Assembly: GCF_014698305.1 (NCBI RefSeq)
Contig: NZ_JACJST010000010.1
Span: forward strand, 124,001-188,000
Source: Anabaena lutea FACHB-196
Lineage (GTDB): Bacteria > Cyanobacteriota > Cyanobacteriia > Cyanobacteriales > Nostocaceae
Direction of reading: 5' to 3'
Length of the DNA stretch: 64,000 bases
Below, piece after piece: positions 60,849 through 64,000 of the stretch (its first letter is position 1; every line of letters begins with the position of its first letter). The notes beneath the pieces were generated by a model, which ran no database searches, had not been told where the DNA came from, and worked only from the letters and a program-made list of their open reading frames with translations. Both the position numbers and the translations under genes were made by a program.

Positions 60849-63638
60849 ATGACTCAAGCACAAGAACAATTACCTCCCATTGACAGGCTACAGACTTTAG
60901 CTTGGTTATTCAATGATAATTTTGACCCTTTAGTCATGGGAGAAGTGTATGGATTAAGACTGCCGGTAACTTGGATAGACATTATAAAAGGTCTAGCAGA
61001 TGTAGACCATACTCCTCCCATACTCAGTCTCTATGCAGCTTTAAGAGGTTGTGCCTCTGACATTCTCTACATTTTTCCTAACTCCTTTTCTCGCGTTCCA
61101 GAAATTAGACCAGAGTATTGGATAATTGTTCATGCTTATAGTGGTTTAATTGATTTAAACCAATTTTGGGCAATTATACAAAATTGGTTGTCAGTCAACT
61201 ATGACCTGAAAGTAGTCAAATCCGTCCTAGCTGAGATAGAGTCAGGTCGTGCAGAATTAAATTGGGAACTCATAAATTTAAAAAATGCTCCCTTTGATGT
61301 TCTAGAAGTGGTCTTGCCTGAACTCATAGCACGCTGGTTAACTAGAAAGGGATTTCAGTTAGGTTTAAGGAATGCTAATGGTCATGAAGAATATTGGCCT
61401 TTAGTGGTGTCTCCATCTACTGGCAAAGAGGCTTATCTAGTTACCTGGCCTCCTATCAACTATTCACCTTCCAATAATGCTGAACAAGTAGCTAGGTATT
61501 CATATTACTTAAAGTTTTATATCGCTCCTCCTAACGGCAAAACTCCCTACTTGTTACTATTTCAAGCAGGTATTAGACGCTATATTTCTAAACCTATGAC
61601 TGCTTGGGATAATCCAGGAAATCAACCACTTCCCGGTGCCAGACAAAAAATATTCCTGCCGAAAGGAGAAGACAGCAGCGTTTATGTAGCAATGGAAAAT
61701 TTAGGATGGCTCAAGCCAAATTCAGATCCAAGTGTAGAACGAGAAACTACTCTAATCAACCTCAAGTTAATGCGGCATGACTCGGTTATTTGGAAAGCTA
61801 GAATTGACAAAATTTTGGCGATGATAGCTCCTCATATTGATATTCCAGAAGCAATGCAGTTTTTAAGCGACCCCGCAAAATATGCACCACAATATTTACT
61901 ATCACACAGAACGCGACTAGGTTCTCACCCAGTAGGAGTTGGGCTAGAACCAGCTGATAGATTTGAGTTATTTGAAAGATTAACAACAGCTTTACCGCCT
62001 GGAGTAGTGGCAGCGCCAATCATCAATAAAATAGACTTTAGTCATTGCAGAAAACGACGACTTTCTAAACATAAAGAAACATCTACCATTAGTGAGCAAG
62101 TTTACCGGATTAGGATTTCATCTAATTCAGTAAATACTTTGTTAGAGGTGTTGAGAGAATTTTTAGAAAGCAAACAAGTACAAGGAACTGTTCAAGAAAT
62201 AGACAATGAAACTTACAAATTTACCAACTGTTTAGGAGAAAGTTATTTATTGAAAGTAGACAAAACTCCCTTGCCTAATGAATGGCTTTCTCCTTTATCT
62301 TTAGGTGGTTCTTATTCTGGCCAAGCCAAAGCAGCCGCCAGCAAAAATAGAGCTAGACTAATCGAACGCCAACTGCTAACGCAGCCTAAACCTAGTAACG
62401 AAAAACGAGGTATTCTTATCGAGTTAGTTGATTACCGAAAATTCGACAAGCAAAGGAGGTTAACTGACCCAAAAGCAGCAATTCGTTGGGGACACGCTTA
62501 TGCAAGTTGGGTAAGTCAATTTTTACAACCAGAAACGGAATATATCAATCCAGAAGAATTTGCTCCTATAGATTCTAATGACGAAAAACAAGTTAAAAAC
62601 TATGAAAGTAAAAAGAACAAGTTAAATACTCAAAAAAAAGCTTACAAAGCAAGGTGCTTAAATGCAATTTTAGATTTAATGCGCCAGTTAAATTTCCCTT
62701 TAGGTATACCCTTTTATACGGGGTTTTATCAAACATCACTGCCTCATAATTTAGATATAATTGCTATCAAAATAATTCGTCTCAACGCTCGAAGTAAAGG
62801 AGAAACAAAGGTAGTTATCCCTATACTTATCAAAATCCCTTCAGAAAATAATTCATCTCAAATGCAAGTGTCTTTACCAGGGGATTATGGGCCGACTTGG
62901 ATGCCATATGATGAAAGTTTATTCACGGTAGCCATGTTTGAGCAGAAGTATAACTCAAACTATACCTCAGAGCAGATAAAAAACTTTGTGGGGCGAGCTT
63001 TTGCAGATTTAGAAATAAAAAATCCAACTCTACTATTATTAGATGACCAAAATCTCCGCCAAGACCTTCCTTCACTTTTAAAACTTGTGTCAGGAGACGA
63101 GGCAAAAGACCCAAATAATCTTTGGCATCAAAACAAACTTCTTTCTTGCCAAAATCCACAACTTCTGCGTGTAGCTAGACTACGATATTCCAGTGATGGT
63201 TTGGTAGCTCACGTTTGTCCTATATCTGGGTTTAACAGGTATAGTGGCATTTATCATAACCCGGATTTTAGCTCTGCTTTTTACTCAATAGGTCGTTCTC
63301 CCCAATCTGCAAAAAGACCAGCAAGTTCAAGGCAGCGTGATAGAGTATCAAAGCCAGGATGGAACCAATCCGCGCTAGAAATTTCTTGGTTATGTCTCCA
63401 ATCAGAAGATAAGCCAGAAGAATGGACATTAGTAGTACATAGATTACGAGAAGCTTCTCCTTTTCTTGACACAGAAATAGTAACTTTACTACCACAACCA
63501 GTTCATTCTGCCAAACAAATTTCTGAATATATATCTAGGCTAAATGTTGAGGAAGAATTTGATGATTTTGAGGATGATTTATTAGATGAATCTGTAATAG
63601 AGCAAGCCCCAGAATACATCCAATTAAGCTTATTTTAG
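60849..63638 (+). CDS. pPIWI-RE protein (prokaryotic PIWI family with conserved R and E)
   Basis: A 929-aa Argonaute-related protein starting 5 nt after the helicase. The N-terminal half should be the pPIWI_RE_X region. The C-terminal RNase H/PIWI module (about 500-910) shows LDIIAIKIIRLN, NPTLLLLDDQNLRQDL, an Arg-rich strand LLRVARLRYSSDG (Arg774, 777, 779) and ALEISWLCLQ (Glu844) followed by VHRLREASPFLD and LPQPVHSAKQISEYI, which fit the conserved R and E that name the family and its C-terminal signature. A standard catalytic DEDX tetrad is not evident to me, so guide binding rather than slicing is likely. An acidic tail ends the protein. Confidence 0.87.
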   Translation: MTQAQEQLPPIDRLQTLAWLFNDNFDPLVMGEVYGLRLPVTWIDIIKGLADVDHTPPILSLYAALRGCASDILYIFPNSFSRVPEIRPEYWIIVHAYSGLIDLNQFWAIIQNWLSVNYDLKVVKSVLAEIESGRAELNWELINLKNAPFDVLEVVLPELIARWLTRKGFQLGLRNANGHEEYWPLVVSPSTGKEAYLVTWPPINYSPSNNAEQVARYSYYLKFYIAPPNGKTPYLLLFQAGIRRYISKPMTAWDNPGNQPLPGARQKIFLPKGEDSSVYVAMENLGWLKPNSDPSVERETTLINLKLMRHDSVIWKARIDKILAMIAPHIDIPEAMQFLSDPAKYAPQYLLSHRTRLGSHPVGVGLEPADRFELFERLTTALPPGVVAAPIINKIDFSHCRKRRLSKHKETSTISEQVYRIRISSNSVNTLLEVLREFLESKQVQGTVQEIDNETYKFTNCLGESYLLKVDKTPLPNEWLSPLSLGGSYSGQAKAAASKNRARLIERQLLTQPKPSNEKRGILIELVDYRKFDKQRRLTDPKAAIRWGHAYASWVSQFLQPETEYINPEEFAPIDSNDEKQVKNYESKKNKLNTQKKAYKARCLNAILDLMRQLNFPLGIPFYTGFYQTSLPHNLDIIAIKIIRLNARSKGETKVVIPILIKIPSENNSSQMQVSLPGDYGPTWMPYDESLFTVAMFEQKYNSNYTSEQIKNFVGRAFADLEIKNPTLLLLDDQNLRQDLPSLLKLVSGDEAKDPNNLWHQNKLLSCQNPQLLRVARLRYSSDGLVAHVCPISGFNRYSGIYHNPDFSSAFYSIGRSPQSAKRPASSRQRDRVSKPGWNQSALEISWLCLQSEDKPEEWTLVVHRLREASPFLDTEIVTLLPQPVHSAKQISEYISRLNVEEEFDDFEDDLLDESVIEQAPEYIQLSLF

Positions 63639-64000
63639 TACCCCAAAATAAATCATAACTTACATGGGTTACTTGATATGGTTACCAGTAGCTTAATTCA
63701 ACCAATCTGTTTGCGTTGGTCATAACTACGTGGAAGAAATGCAATAGACTCACTTTATCCTTGAAATCACAATTTATTTAGTTTATACAAGATATAATAT
63801 AAACTTACCCAAATTAGTGATATGTGACCAAAGTCTGCTAACGCAGACATTGCTGAAAAGTCTAATGGAAAAGATGAATTTTCTACTTTCACTATTTTTG
63901 TGTGACTTAAAGGAATTGTTTGCAGTTTTTTAAAGGATAAAGTGGTTGTTGTCAGTTTTTGGTGATCATAATAGTCGTAACCTTTTGTGACTTAAAGGAA
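63639..64000. other. 362-nt terminal gap with a direct repeat at the window edge
   Basis: No ORF was recognised. A 14-base direct repeat, GTGACTTAAAGGAA, lies at 63902-63915 and again at 63987-64000, with short (G/T)CAGTTTTT motifs between. The second copy ends exactly at the window edge, so the array may continue. AAACTTACCC-type AT-rich sequence precedes it. It could be an iteron set, a promoter repeat or the start of a repeat array. Confidence 0.45.

Noticed and set aside
63902-64000. Start of a CRISPR array
   Set aside because: The repeat is only 14 bp, the spacing is 85 bp, and no cas genes or typical cyanobacterial CRISPR repeat ends are present.

Overview
The window looks like part of a large conjugative plasmid, or plasmid-derived accessory region, of a filamentous cyanobacterium of the Nostoc/Calothrix kind. 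The evidence is low GC, frequent HIP1 octamers (GCGATCGC), xisH/xisI genes, two DUF2808 proteins, cyanobacterial interspersed repeats and a cyanobacterial-style type IV secretion cluster. No rRNA, tRNA or CRISPR array was recognised. All assignments come from reading the sequence; no search was run.

Region 1 (about 1-22,960) is a heavy-metal island. A minus-strand set holds a eukaryote-like phytochelatin synthase and two YdcZ-type DMT proteins, one frameshifted. Plus-strand genes encode a Cu(I) P1B-ATPase with a 26-codon membrane micropeptide behind it, a double cupredoxin, two near-identical MerR regulators, a methyltransferase, an Atx1-like chaperone, an HAE1-type RND pump with its adaptor, and a His-rich lipoprotein. 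Six MerR-type promoters (TTGACT/A, 20-bp spacer, TANNNT-like -10) stand before these units, so much of the island appears to be one MerR regulon. A second, minus-strand unit is a CopB-CopA-type HME-RND operon with two lipoproteins, plus two DUF2808 genes. It carries a different signal, ATGAAAT repeats at 11-bp spacing, which suggests an OmpR/PhoB-type response regulator.

Region 2 (about 23,100-31,050) is a mosaic of broken elements: a Tn3 resolvase stub, a DUF5674 stub, a full tyrosine recombinase, a double-frameshifted xisH with intact xisI, and mazE/mazF remnants cut by a decayed Tn3-family element with perfect 46-bp inverted repeats. A Fic protein and a Vsr/DUF559-like nuclease follow. Two 18-bp palindromes that vary symmetrically lie downstream of two minus-strand genes.

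Region 3 (about 31,500-38,820) holds a compact three-gene unit: a Ycf46-like AAA ATPase, a HipA-like kinase and a HIRAN-domain protein. After it come recD2, a gene broken by a 4-bp duplication, two small hypothetical genes and an MntA/HepT toxin-antitoxin remnant.

Region 4 (39,022-55,647) is a conjugation-type T4SS: VirB2-, VirB3-, VirB4-, VirB5-, VirB6-, VirB8-, VirB10-, VirB9- and VirD4-like genes, plus two large unrecognised proteins that appear to belong with it. No relaxase or VirB11 was recognised.

Region 5 (56,297-63,638) is the most notable system: a tight three-gene pPIWI-RE island. It consists of a zinc-ribbon plus PD-(D/E)xK nuclease, a DinG/XPD-type helicase with four cysteines placed as for an Fe-S cluster, and a 929-residue pPIWI-RE protein. 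The family was predicted computationally as an anti-invader system; here it sits next to conjugation genes.
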